Source: Polaromonas sp047303325 | GTDB lineage: Bacteria; Pseudomonadota; Gammaproteobacteria; Burkholderiales; Burkholderiaceae_C | Direction of reading: 5' to 3' | NCBI RefSeq assembly: GCF_047303325.1 | Contig: NZ_JBKBEX010000020.1 | Coordinates: 32,087-96,086, forward strand | Length of the DNA stretch: 64,000 nucleotides | Part shown: positions 25,262 through 32,504 of the stretch, piece by piece | How the letters are laid out: each line of letters opens with the position of its first letter | Numbering within the stretch: the stretch's first letter is position 1 | Notes under the pieces: model-generated | The model's database searches: none | Seen by the model: only the letters and a program-made list of their open reading frames with translations | What the model was told of the DNA's origin: nothing | Made by a program: the position numbers and the translations under genes

Positions 25262-28093
25262 ATGCCTAATGATGCAAACAATGGTTTGCAAAAACGATTC
25301 GTCGTATCGGTTTTCGGAGTGCTTTGTTCTGCACTTCCACAGGGCAAGGCCTGGGCGGTGTGCAATGGCGGTGTCACCGTCACTTCAACCCTGGTGGTGA
25401 GCGCCAGCTGTGCGGGCGGCAATGTCAAGCCCCTGACGCTGGATACGGGCGCCAATGTCACCATCAACGCGGGTGTGACGGTGTCAAACGATGCGCCCAG
25501 TAACAGGAACGGCGATCCCGTGTCTGTCCTGTCATCGTCGACCTCTTCGTCGCTGACCAACAACGGAACCATTTCCACCGCCTCGCAATTCGGTGTCACC
25601 GTCAACGGCACATTGACTACGCTGATCAACACCGGACGGATTTCATCGGGCGTGCGGCGCGGCGTTGTCCTCAATGGCGGCACGATCACCACCTTGACCA
25701 ATACCGGGTCCATCATTGGCCCGTTTTCCGCCATCACCAACAACGCGGGTGTGCTCAATACGCTCAACAATCTGCAAGGCGCCGGCAATGCCAATGGCGC
25801 CCTCACTTACACCGGGGCTCTGCCCGTGGACTACCGGATCATCATCAACAGCCCGTCCACTTATGGAAAGCTCACCGCTTCCGCGGTAACCGGCAGCATG
25901 ACCTTCGGCATCTACGGCACTTCCACGGTCGCCGTCGGCACCTACGCAGGCGTGCTTAACGGCCTGACGGCGGGCAACCTGACCGGTGGGACCTCGGGCA
26001 CTTATGGCGGCTTGAACTGGCAGCTGGGCCTGGCATCGGGCAGCACCACGATCTGGGACCTGGTGTTTTCCATCGCCAGCGTGAACATGACTACCGGCAG
26101 CATCTACAGCCTGAGTGATGTGGGTGTCACAGCCAACCCGGTCTTTGCGGGTGGAACACTGGCGCTGCTGTCCGGTGACAACTCGAGCCGGGCATTTACG
26201 CTCAACGCCGGGGGCGGCACCATCACTGCGCCCACCAGTGGCTCGGCCCAGCTTTCGGGCGCGTTTTCCGGGGTAGGTGGTTTGACCGTCAATGGCACTG
26301 GCGCTTTGCTGCTGACCGGCAACAACAGCTATTCAGGGGGCACCACCATTAACTCGGGCACCTTGGTGATCGGCGGCGCTTCCCCACTCGGAACGGGTCC
26401 CGTCTTTGTCGGTTCAGGCAGCACCTTGATGGGCACGGGTACCGTCCGCGGCCCGGTGACGGTGGCGGGCACTTTGAAGCCGGGCAATTCGCCGGGGTAT
26501 CTTGCAGTGAACTCGACCGTGACGATGGCCGGCGGCAGCACCTACCAGCAGGACATTGCAGGAACGGTGCAGGCCAGCGCGGCAAGCCCTGCGGGGGCGA
26601 CCGGCTACTACTCCTTCCTGAGCGTCACCGGCGGCCAGTTTGTGATCCAGCCAAACGCAACCCTGACGCCGCGTTTGTCGGGCCTGTTCACACCGGCCGA
26701 ATCCGGCTTCGGCAGCAGGCCTTATGTCCCGGTGCTGGGCGACAGATTTCGCATCGTGAGTGCCGATGGAGGGATCTCTGGCCGGTTCTCCGTGCTGACA
26801 CAACCCGCGGAACTTTCGGCGGACACGCAGTTCGTTCAGCTCTACAACGTCGGGGGGAGCAACAGCCTGGACCTCGCGGTGATCCCGCGGTCTTATACGG
26901 CAACGCTCAGCGCGCAAAATGCCAATGCCCGGTCCGCCGCAAGTGCTCTCGACAGGATCGTGCTGGCGAACCAGGCAGGCTCGACCAGCAGCGCGCAGGG
27001 CCAATTGCTGTCTGCCGCGTCAGTGCAAACTGCCGCAAGCCTTCCGGCTTTTACTCGCGGACTCGCAGGTGAAGTTCATGGTGCGAGTCTTGCGGCTTTG
27101 CCCCAGGCCGCGCTGCGCGCCCAGCAGGCAGTCATGTCGCATCTGGATGGAACGGCTTCTTCGCCTGTGGCCGGTGCATTCAGTGCCTCCCGCTCCCCGG
27201 GGGTGTTGGTTGCCAGTGCGGGGTCGGATGTTCACATCGGCGCCCTGGATGGCGCCAGCAATGGCACCGCGACCCGTGGCCCGGCATGGGGCGATGTCAC
27301 CTACCAGCGTGGCAAGCGCCGAGGCGACCAGAACGCGAGCGGCTTCTCAAATGATCTGTACCAGCTGGTGGCAGGCATTGATGCCTATGCGGAACACGGC
27401 GCCAAGGCCGGAGGCGGGATCACGCTGTCCAACACGCATGTCACGGCCGATCAGGGAACAGGCGATATTCAGCAAGGATCGGTCTTCCTGTACGGCAAGC
27501 TGGCAGTGGATGGATGGGTGCTCGACGGCATGGCAAGTTTGGGCCTGAGCTCAACGAACAATTCGCGCAGCGATCCCACGGGCAACACCGCTGGCCTGGA
27601 GGCCAAAAACATACGGAGCAACCATGCCTTGCTCAGCGCAGGCTTGAGCCGCCCCGCGGATCTGGAGTCTGCCCGCATCACGCCCTACGCACGTTTGACC
27701 TGGCAACAGGTCAGGCAATCCTCGTTTGCGGAAGGCTCGTCGGCGGCTGCACTGAGCGTGGACAGCTTTAGTGGCAGAGCCGTGCGCGGAGTGATTGGGC
27801 TGACGCTGGGCTCCAGGAGCACGAATCCCTTGAAAGAGGTCAACACCTATCTTGTCAACGTCGCAGCCGGTGCGGACTCGTCGGGCCTGATCAACCCGGT
27901 TCTCAATGCATCGCTGGTTGGGACGGCAACCACCATAGGCACACCCCGCGCGGGTTCAACCTTTGTGCAGGCCGGGTTCTACGGCACGCGCAGGTTCGCA
28001 GCCAATGCCTTTGCCTATCTGGGCGTGGCCGGTGAGTTGCGTAGAGGAGCCAGGCAGGGCATGCTCAGTGCCGGGATGCAGATGCAGTTTTAA
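25262..28093 (+). CDS. Autotransporter (type Va) with PATR-type passenger repeats
   Basis: A 943-residue secreted/outer-membrane protein. Residues 1-31 are a signal peptide (KRFVVSVFGVLCSALP, cleavage near AWA). The passenger (about 32-660) is a Thr/Ser/Gly/Asn-rich beta-helix. It includes an autotransporter-associated repeat near residue 350 (LTGNNSYSGGTTINSGTL) and further GTLKPGNSPG-type turns. The C-terminal beta-barrel (about 680-943) begins after RGPAWGDVTYQRGKR and ends with Phe (GMQMQF), as needed for BAM insertion. A Cys pair is present just after the signal peptide. There is no obvious protease triad, so adhesion or surface display is more likely. The Shine-Dalgarno is weak, so start confidence is moderate. 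Confidence 0.88.
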   Translation: MPNDANNGLQKRFVVSVFGVLCSALPQGKAWAVCNGGVTVTSTLVVSASCAGGNVKPLTLDTGANVTINAGVTVSNDAPSNRNGDPVSVLSSSTSSSLTNNGTISTASQFGVTVNGTLTTLINTGRISSGVRRGVVLNGGTITTLTNTGSIIGPFSAITNNAGVLNTLNNLQGAGNANGALTYTGALPVDYRIIINSPSTYGKLTASAVTGSMTFGIYGTSTVAVGTYAGVLNGLTAGNLTGGTSGTYGGLNWQLGLASGSTTIWDLVFSIASVNMTTGSIYSLSDVGVTANPVFAGGTLALLSGDNSSRAFTLNAGGGTITAPTSGSAQLSGAFSGVGGLTVNGTGALLLTGNNSYSGGTTINSGTLVIGGASPLGTGPVFVGSGSTLMGTGTVRGPVTVAGTLKPGNSPGYLAVNSTVTMAGGSTYQQDIAGTVQASAASPAGATGYYSFLSVTGGQFVIQPNATLTPRLSGLFTPAESGFGSRPYVPVLGDRFRIVSADGGISGRFSVLTQPAELSADTQFVQLYNVGGSNSLDLAVIPRSYTATLSAQNANARSAASALDRIVLANQAGSTSSAQGQLLSAASVQTAASLPAFTRGLAGEVHGASLAALPQAALRAQQAVMSHLDGTASSPVAGAFSASRSPGVLVASAGSDVHIGALDGASNGTATRGPAWGDVTYQRGKRRGDQNASGFSNDLYQLVAGIDAYAEHGAKAGGGITLSNTHVTADQGTGDIQQGSVFLYGKLAVDGWVLDGMASLGLSSTNNSRSDPTGNTAGLEAKNIRSNHALLSAGLSRPADLESARITPYARLTWQQVRQSSFAEGSSAAALSVDSFSGRAVRGVIGLTLGSRSTNPLKEVNTYLVNVAAGADSSGLINPVLNASLVGTATTIGTPRAGSTFVQAGFYGTRRFAANAFAYLGVAGELRRGARQGMLSAGMQMQF

Positions 28094-28110
28094 GGTGGAT
28101 CGCGGCCTTA

Positions 28111-28284
28111 GAGCCTGTTCAATGTCTAAACGGGGCCGCGCAAGCCCCTTCTCGGGTTGGGATGAAATCGGACGATTGAGCCACCCAGGCCCTTGCATGG
28201 GCATTAGCCCATGCGGCGTGCCCGGTCGGCCCACTCATCCCGATTGCAACCCAACGCGGCCCCGTTTAGATATTGAACAGGCTC
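28111..28284. mobile_element. 174-bp MITE-like palindromic element
   Basis: Terminal inverted repeats of 30 bp (28111-28140 and 28255-28284, starting GAGCCTGTTCAAT) differ at one position. TTA lies immediately outside both ends as a 3-bp target duplication. The inside is also largely self-complementary, with GCATGGGC-ATTA-GCCCATGC at the centre. It has no coding capacity. A TNA duplication and GAGCCTG ends fit what I recall of the IS1031 branch of IS5, so a non-autonomous derivative is likely. It may also act as a transcription barrier between the convergent autotransporter and priA genes. Confidence 0.8.
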
Positions 28285-30486
28285 TTAGATCGCAATCGGA
28301 TCCACATCAATCGCCCAGCGAATCAGGCTTTTGAATTCAGCCTGCTGGCGCGTTTCAAACAACACCGGCTGCCAGGCTGCCAGAAAGCGCTGCAGCGCCG
28401 CGCGCGAGGGGCTTTCGACCAGCATTTGCGCGCGTTCGATATTGGCCACGCGCTGGATCGTCATGGGCACGGCCGGGTAGGCGGTGACCTGGCCGTTGCC
28501 GGTGAGCTGCAGCGCCTCGGCCTGGGCGGCGGCCACGTTCAGAAAACCCTGCGCCACCTCTTGCGTGCGCGCCTCGGCTCGCACCAGGGCCGAAAAGCCA
28601 AAGGGCGACATGCCGGCGGCTTCGCGTTCGGCCAGCTGCTGCGTGGCAAAGCCCGCATAGTCGTGCCGCTTGAGCGCCGCGAACAAGGGGTGCTCGGGGT
28701 GGAAGGTCTGCACCCACATCTCGCTGGCGCCGCTGTGGCGCGCGTCTCGGCCGGCGCGGCCGCCGGCCTGCATGAGCAGGCTGAACAGGCGCTCAGGCGC
28801 GCGAAAGTCGCTGGAAAACAGCGCGCCGTCGGGGTTGATGGCGGCCACCAGCGTGATGTGACGGAAGTCGTGGCCCTTGGCGATCATCTGCGTGCCGACC
28901 AGCACGTCGACCTCGCCCGCATGCACGCTGGCCAGCTGCGATTCGAGCGCGCCCTTGAGCCGCGTGCTGTCGGCATCTATGCGGGCAATGCGCACCGGCT
29001 CGCCGTCGGGCCGCTTCACGCCGGCCAGCAGCTCGGCCAGGTGCTCTTCGAGGCGCTCGGTGCCGCGGCCCACGGGCGCGATGTCGATGTTGCCGCAGCT
29101 GGGGCAGGCGCGCGGCACGCGCTCGGTGAAGCCGCAGTGGTGGCAGCGCAGGGTGCGGTCTATCTTGTGGAAGACGCGAAACGCGCTGCAATGCGGGCAT
29201 TCGCTTTTCCAGCCGCAGTCATGGCAGGCCAGCACGGGCGCGTAGCCGCGCCGGTTCAAAAAGATCAGCGACTGCTCGCCGCGCGCGACGCGCTGGGCGA
29301 TCGCGTCCAGCAGCGGCGGCGCGATGATGCAGTGCTTGGGCTGGTGGTTCATGTCCACGCGCCGCACGGTGGGAAGGCTGCCCGCATCGCCCAGGGGGTC
29401 GGGCTCCCTGGTTTGTGGCGGAACGTAGGGCTCCGGCGGAGATCCGGCGGAGTAGGGCGCCGCTTCCTCGCCGGTCGAAGGGGCCATTCCTATTCGTTCG
29501 TCCATGACCAGGCGCTGGTAGCGTCCGGCCAGCGTGGCCTGCCAGCTTTCCAGCGAGGGCGTGGCCGAACCCAGCAGCACTCGGCAGGGGCCGTGCTCAT
29601 GCGTGGCGTCTTCGGTTTCTATCTTGGCGCGGTAAATCGCCAGGTCGCGCGCCGAATAACGTGCGCCTTCCTGCTGCTTGTAGCTGGGGTCGTGTTCCTC
29701 GTCGACCACGATGAGGCGCAGGTTGGGCATGGAGGCGAACACCGCCATGCGCGTGCCCAGCACCAGGCGTGCATGGCCGGCATGCGCCGCCAGCCAGCTT
29801 TTCAGGCGCTGTGCCGGCGTCAGACCGCTGTGCAGGGCCACCACGCGTTCCTTGCCCAGGTGGGCAAAACGCGCTTCAAAGCGCGACTGCAGCTGCGGCG
29901 TGAGGTTGATTTCGGGCACCATCACCAGCACCTGGGCGGCCGGGTCCAGCTCTAGCACCCGGGCCGCGGCGCGCAGGTAGACCTCGGTCTTGCCGCTGCC
30001 GGTGGCGCCGAAGAGCAGCGCGGGCCGGGTATCGGCGTCAAATTCGGCCAGCACGGCGGCCTGCTGCGCGCTCAGCACTGGCGACCGGCCGCCGGCCTGC
30101 TCGCCCCGGGTGTCGGCCACCGGTCGCTTGAGCCGCCGCGCCAGCTGCACATTGCTGAGGTCGCGCAGCTGGGGCGGCAGGGCCGCCAGCGCCACCTCGC
30201 CCAGCGAGCGCTGGTAATAAGCCGCGGTGAACTGCACGAGCTTGCGCCAGGTGGCGGACAGCGGTGGCAGGCCTTCCAGCGCGCCGGCCACGTGGCGCGT
30301 CTGCATTTCCAGCAGCGCGCCGCTGTCGGCCAGCAGCTCCCAGACCACGCCCAGCACCTCGCGCCGGCCCAGCGGCACGCGCACCAGCGAGCCCAGGGCG
30401 AGTGGCGACTCACTCTGGTAAGTCAGCGGCCCGGCGATGGAACTGTGCGCGGGCGCCGCGACGACGACTTGCAGCCAATAGCTCAT
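28285..30486 (-). CDS. priA: Primosomal protein N' (PriA replication-restart helicase)
   Basis: A 733-residue 3'-5' helicase that recognises stalled forks and starts primosome reassembly. It has an N-terminal 3'-DNA-binding domain and the Walker A GATGSGKTEVYL near residue 166. Walker B is DEEHDPSYKQ, and a zinc-binding insertion has CxxC pairs CHDCGWKSECPHC and CHHCG/CPSCG. Helicase motifs V and VI include GTQMIAKGHDF and QAGGRAGR. The C-terminus (RWAIDVDPIAI) matches the family. Its TAA stop coincides with the right TTA target duplication of the MITE-like element. Confidence 0.95.
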   Translation of the reverse strand: MSYWLQVVVAAPAHSSIAGPLTYQSESPLALGSLVRVPLGRREVLGVVWELLADSGALLEMQTRHVAGALEGLPPLSATWRKLVQFTAAYYQRSLGEVALAALPPQLRDLSNVQLARRLKRPVADTRGEQAGGRSPVLSAQQAAVLAEFDADTRPALLFGATGSGKTEVYLRAAARVLELDPAAQVLVMVPEINLTPQLQSRFEARFAHLGKERVVALHSGLTPAQRLKSWLAAHAGHARLVLGTRMAVFASMPNLRLIVVDEEHDPSYKQQEGARYSARDLAIYRAKIETEDATHEHGPCRVLLGSATPSLESWQATLAGRYQRLVMDERIGMAPSTGEEAAPYSAGSPPEPYVPPQTREPDPLGDAGSLPTVRRVDMNHQPKHCIIAPPLLDAIAQRVARGEQSLIFLNRRGYAPVLACHDCGWKSECPHCSAFRVFHKIDRTLRCHHCGFTERVPRACPSCGNIDIAPVGRGTERLEEHLAELLAGVKRPDGEPVRIARIDADSTRLKGALESQLASVHAGEVDVLVGTQMIAKGHDFRHITLVAAINPDGALFSSDFRAPERLFSLLMQAGGRAGRDARHSGASEMWVQTFHPEHPLFAALKRHDYAGFATQQLAEREAAGMSPFGFSALVRAEARTQEVAQGFLNVAAAQAEALQLTGNGQVTAYPAVPMTIQRVANIERAQMLVESPSRAALQRFLAAWQPVLFETRQQAEFKSLIRWAIDVDPIAI

Positions 30487-30861
30487 TCAGAGTAACTAAA
30501 TGTGTTTAATTCTTGAGAGATACATCCAGACAATGCGCTAAGTCCTTGATTTGGCGCCACTTTACAGATTTCCAGATTTTCTGTGGATAACTTTGTTGAC
30601 AGCTTGTCGGCGAAGCGCGCGAAGCCTTGTAAATCAAGGCTTTTCTTAAATTGCCCGCAAAAAAAGCAATTTAAAGTCTCTATATAAATCAACAACTTAC
30701 GCGCGCTATTGCTTTGATAGCGCGAGGTGGACCAGGGTGCTCGCATTGCGGCGGCGCAACAAGATTTTTGTGCATAAGTCCAGCCGGCGGGGCCCGGTTT
30801 TGTGCTAGCCATGGTGGAAATACGCCCCGGGCCGGCTGGAATAAGGGGCAGGCGAAAGGAT
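30487..30861. promoter_or_regulatory. AT-rich spacer between priA and hemE
   Basis: 375 bases without a supported gene. The part 30487-30720 is unusually AT-rich and should carry the priA promoter. It contains a DnaA-box match TGTGGATAA at 30582 and a one-mismatch variant TGTGCATAA at 30769, about 190 bases apart in the same orientation. An open frame of 109 codons on the minus strand (30483-30812) lacks a start context and is rejected. Confidence 0.5.
30702..30724. promoter_or_regulatory. Inverted repeat CGCGCTAT-N7-ATAGCGCG
   Basis: A perfect 8-bp inverted repeat with a 7-base centre. It is upstream of priA and downstream of hemE, without a following T-run, so it is more likely an operator or a weak hairpin than a terminator. 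Confidence 0.4.
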
Positions 30862-31971
30862 TCAGCTACGCGCGGTGCGCATGCTGCGAGAGTGAGCGTG
30901 CACTGCGTTTACCAGCACTTCCACACTCTCGGGTGGCGTGTGCTGGCTGATGCCGTGGCCCAGGTTAAAAATATGGGTGGGTCCGGGCCGGCTGGCATCG
31001 GTATGGGGGGCGCCAAAGCTGTCCAGCACGGCGGCTACCTCGGCCTCGATCTGGGCCGGGTTGGCGAACAGCACATTCGGGTCCAGGTTACCCTGAAGCG
31101 CCTTGGCCTGAGGCCCTTGCTCGCCGACCAGGGCGCGCGCCCTGGCCAGGTTGACCGTCCAGTCCAGGCCCAGCACCTCGCAATCGAGCTGCGCCATGGC
31201 TTCCAGCCACTGGCCGCCGCCCTTGGTGAAGACCAGGCGCGGGATCTTCACGCCGCCGTGCTCGCGCTTGAGCTGGGCCAGCACCCGGGCCGTGTAGGCC
31301 AGGCTGAAGGTCTTGAAGGCCGCGTCGGCCAGCACGCCGCCCCAGCTGTCGAAAATCATCACGGCCTGGGCGCCGGCCTCGATCTGGGCGTTCAGGTAGG
31401 CTGCCACCGCGTCGGCGTTGACGGCCAGCATCCTGTGCATCAGGTCGGGGCGCTGGTAGAGCATGGTCTTGACCAGGCGGTAGTCGTCGGAGCCCGCGCC
31501 TTCGACCATGTAGCAGGCCAGGGTCCAGGGGCTGCCCGAAAAGCCGATCAGCGGCACGCGCCCGTTCAGGGCCTTGCGTATCGAGGTGACGGCGTCAAAA
31601 ACATAGCGCAGCTTGTTCAGGTCGGGAACCTGCAGCCTGGCCACGGCGGCCTCGTCGCGCACCGGGGTGGCAAAGCGCGGGCCCTCGCCCAGCGCAAAAG
31701 ACAGGCCCAGGCCCATGGCGTCGGGCACGGTCAGGATGTCACTGAACAGGATGGCCGCGTCCAGCGGGTAGCGCTCCAGCGGCTGCAGCGTGACCTCGGT
31801 GGCGTAGTCGGTGTTGGTGGCCAGGCCCATGAAACTTCCGGCCTGGGCCCGCGTGGCGCGGTATTCGGGCAGATAGCGGCCGGCCTGGCGCATTAGCCAG
31901 ACGGGGGTGTGGGGGGTGGCCTGGCGCAGGCAGGCGCGCAAAAAGGTGTCGTTTTGAAGGGGTGCGAACAT
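30862..31971 (-). CDS. hemE: Uroporphyrinogen decarboxylase
   Basis: A cytoplasmic homodimeric enzyme of haem biosynthesis that removes four carboxyl groups from uroporphyrinogen III to give coproporphyrinogen III. It has 369 residues, the usual length. The N-terminal signature PVWLMRQAGRYLPEYR holds the active-site Arg pair, ILFSDILTVPDAMG carries the catalytic Asp, and GFSGSPWTLACYMVEG is the second signature. The FDSWGGVL and LGHGISQHTPPE segments are also present. It has its own promoter region, with 170 bases to the next gene upstream. Confidence 0.96.
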   Translation of the reverse strand: MFAPLQNDTFLRACLRQATPHTPVWLMRQAGRYLPEYRATRAQAGSFMGLATNTDYATEVTLQPLERYPLDAAILFSDILTVPDAMGLGLSFALGEGPRFATPVRDEAAVARLQVPDLNKLRYVFDAVTSIRKALNGRVPLIGFSGSPWTLACYMVEGAGSDDYRLVKTMLYQRPDLMHRMLAVNADAVAAYLNAQIEAGAQAVMIFDSWGGVLADAAFKTFSLAYTARVLAQLKREHGGVKIPRLVFTKGGGQWLEAMAQLDCEVLGLDWTVNLARARALVGEQGPQAKALQGNLDPNVLFANPAQIEAEVAAVLDSFGAPHTDASRPGPTHIFNLGHGISQHTPPESVEVLVNAVHAHSRSMRTARS

Positions 31972-32141
31972 GCACCGATTGTCTCAGGTTGGCTTTGTGT
32001 CCATTGACACTGGTGCCAGTGGCGTGCCGATGACGCGCCGGTACTTCGGCAGGTGCCGGAACTGGCACGGATGCGGGTTCGGATTTACCATGGCCGCAAG
32101 GCCCCCGCCGGGTCCCCGGACAGCTTCCAAGGAGTGTTGCC

Positions 32142-32504
32142 ATGCGCATGAATGACCAGGAATATTTCCGCAGCTGCATCGCCAAGGAACGGCACCTGGC
32201 GCAGCTGCTGGGCCATACGCATATCGAGGAATGCTACGAAAGCGCGGGCACGCTCTGGGACAGCGCCCAGGCCCTGCCGCAATGGACGCGCGACTGGGCG
32301 GCCTGCGGGCCGCTGCTGGCGGCCCACGGCATCAGCGTGGGTTTTGAGGCCGAAGGCGCGACCCTGGGCGCCACCCATGTGCAGTTTTCCGACCACCCGA
32401 GCCGCGACCGGGCCCTGATGTACGGCATCGTCAAGGAAGTGATCTTCCGGCTGGAACACCACAAAGCCGCACCCGCGCCCGCTGTCACATGCGCAGCGTC
32501 TTGA
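32142..32504 (+). CDS. Small soluble protein of unknown function
   Basis: A 120-residue protein with an AAGGAG 8 bases before the ATG. The sequence is mixed charged/hydrophobic with Trp and Tyr clusters (WDSAQALPQWTRDW) and a late EVIFRLEHHKA helix. I recognise no family. Its last 20 bases overlap, tail to tail, the 3' end of the GGDEF-EAL gene. Confidence 0.7.
   Translation: MRMNDQEYFRSCIAKERHLAQLLGHTHIEECYESAGTLWDSAQALPQWTRDWAACGPLLAAHGISVGFEAEGATLGATHVQFSDHPSRDRALMYGIVKEVIFRLEHHKAAPAPAVTCAAS

Noticed and set aside
24944..25291. A minus-strand frame with a short fibronectin-III-like phrase (VAAYNNAGGVTTYG)
   Set aside because: The resemblance is limited to one strand pair. No signal peptide or further domain supports it, and the start lies inside the autotransporter gene.
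30483..30812. A 109-codon minus-strand frame between priA and hemE
   Set aside because: It covers the AT-rich promoter region, has no Shine-Dalgarno and no similarity I recognise.
30487..30861. Replication origin suggested by DnaA-box-like sites
   Set aside because: Only two scattered boxes, no DNA-unwinding repeats, and no dnaA, dnaN, gyrB, parA or rep-initiator gene nearby.
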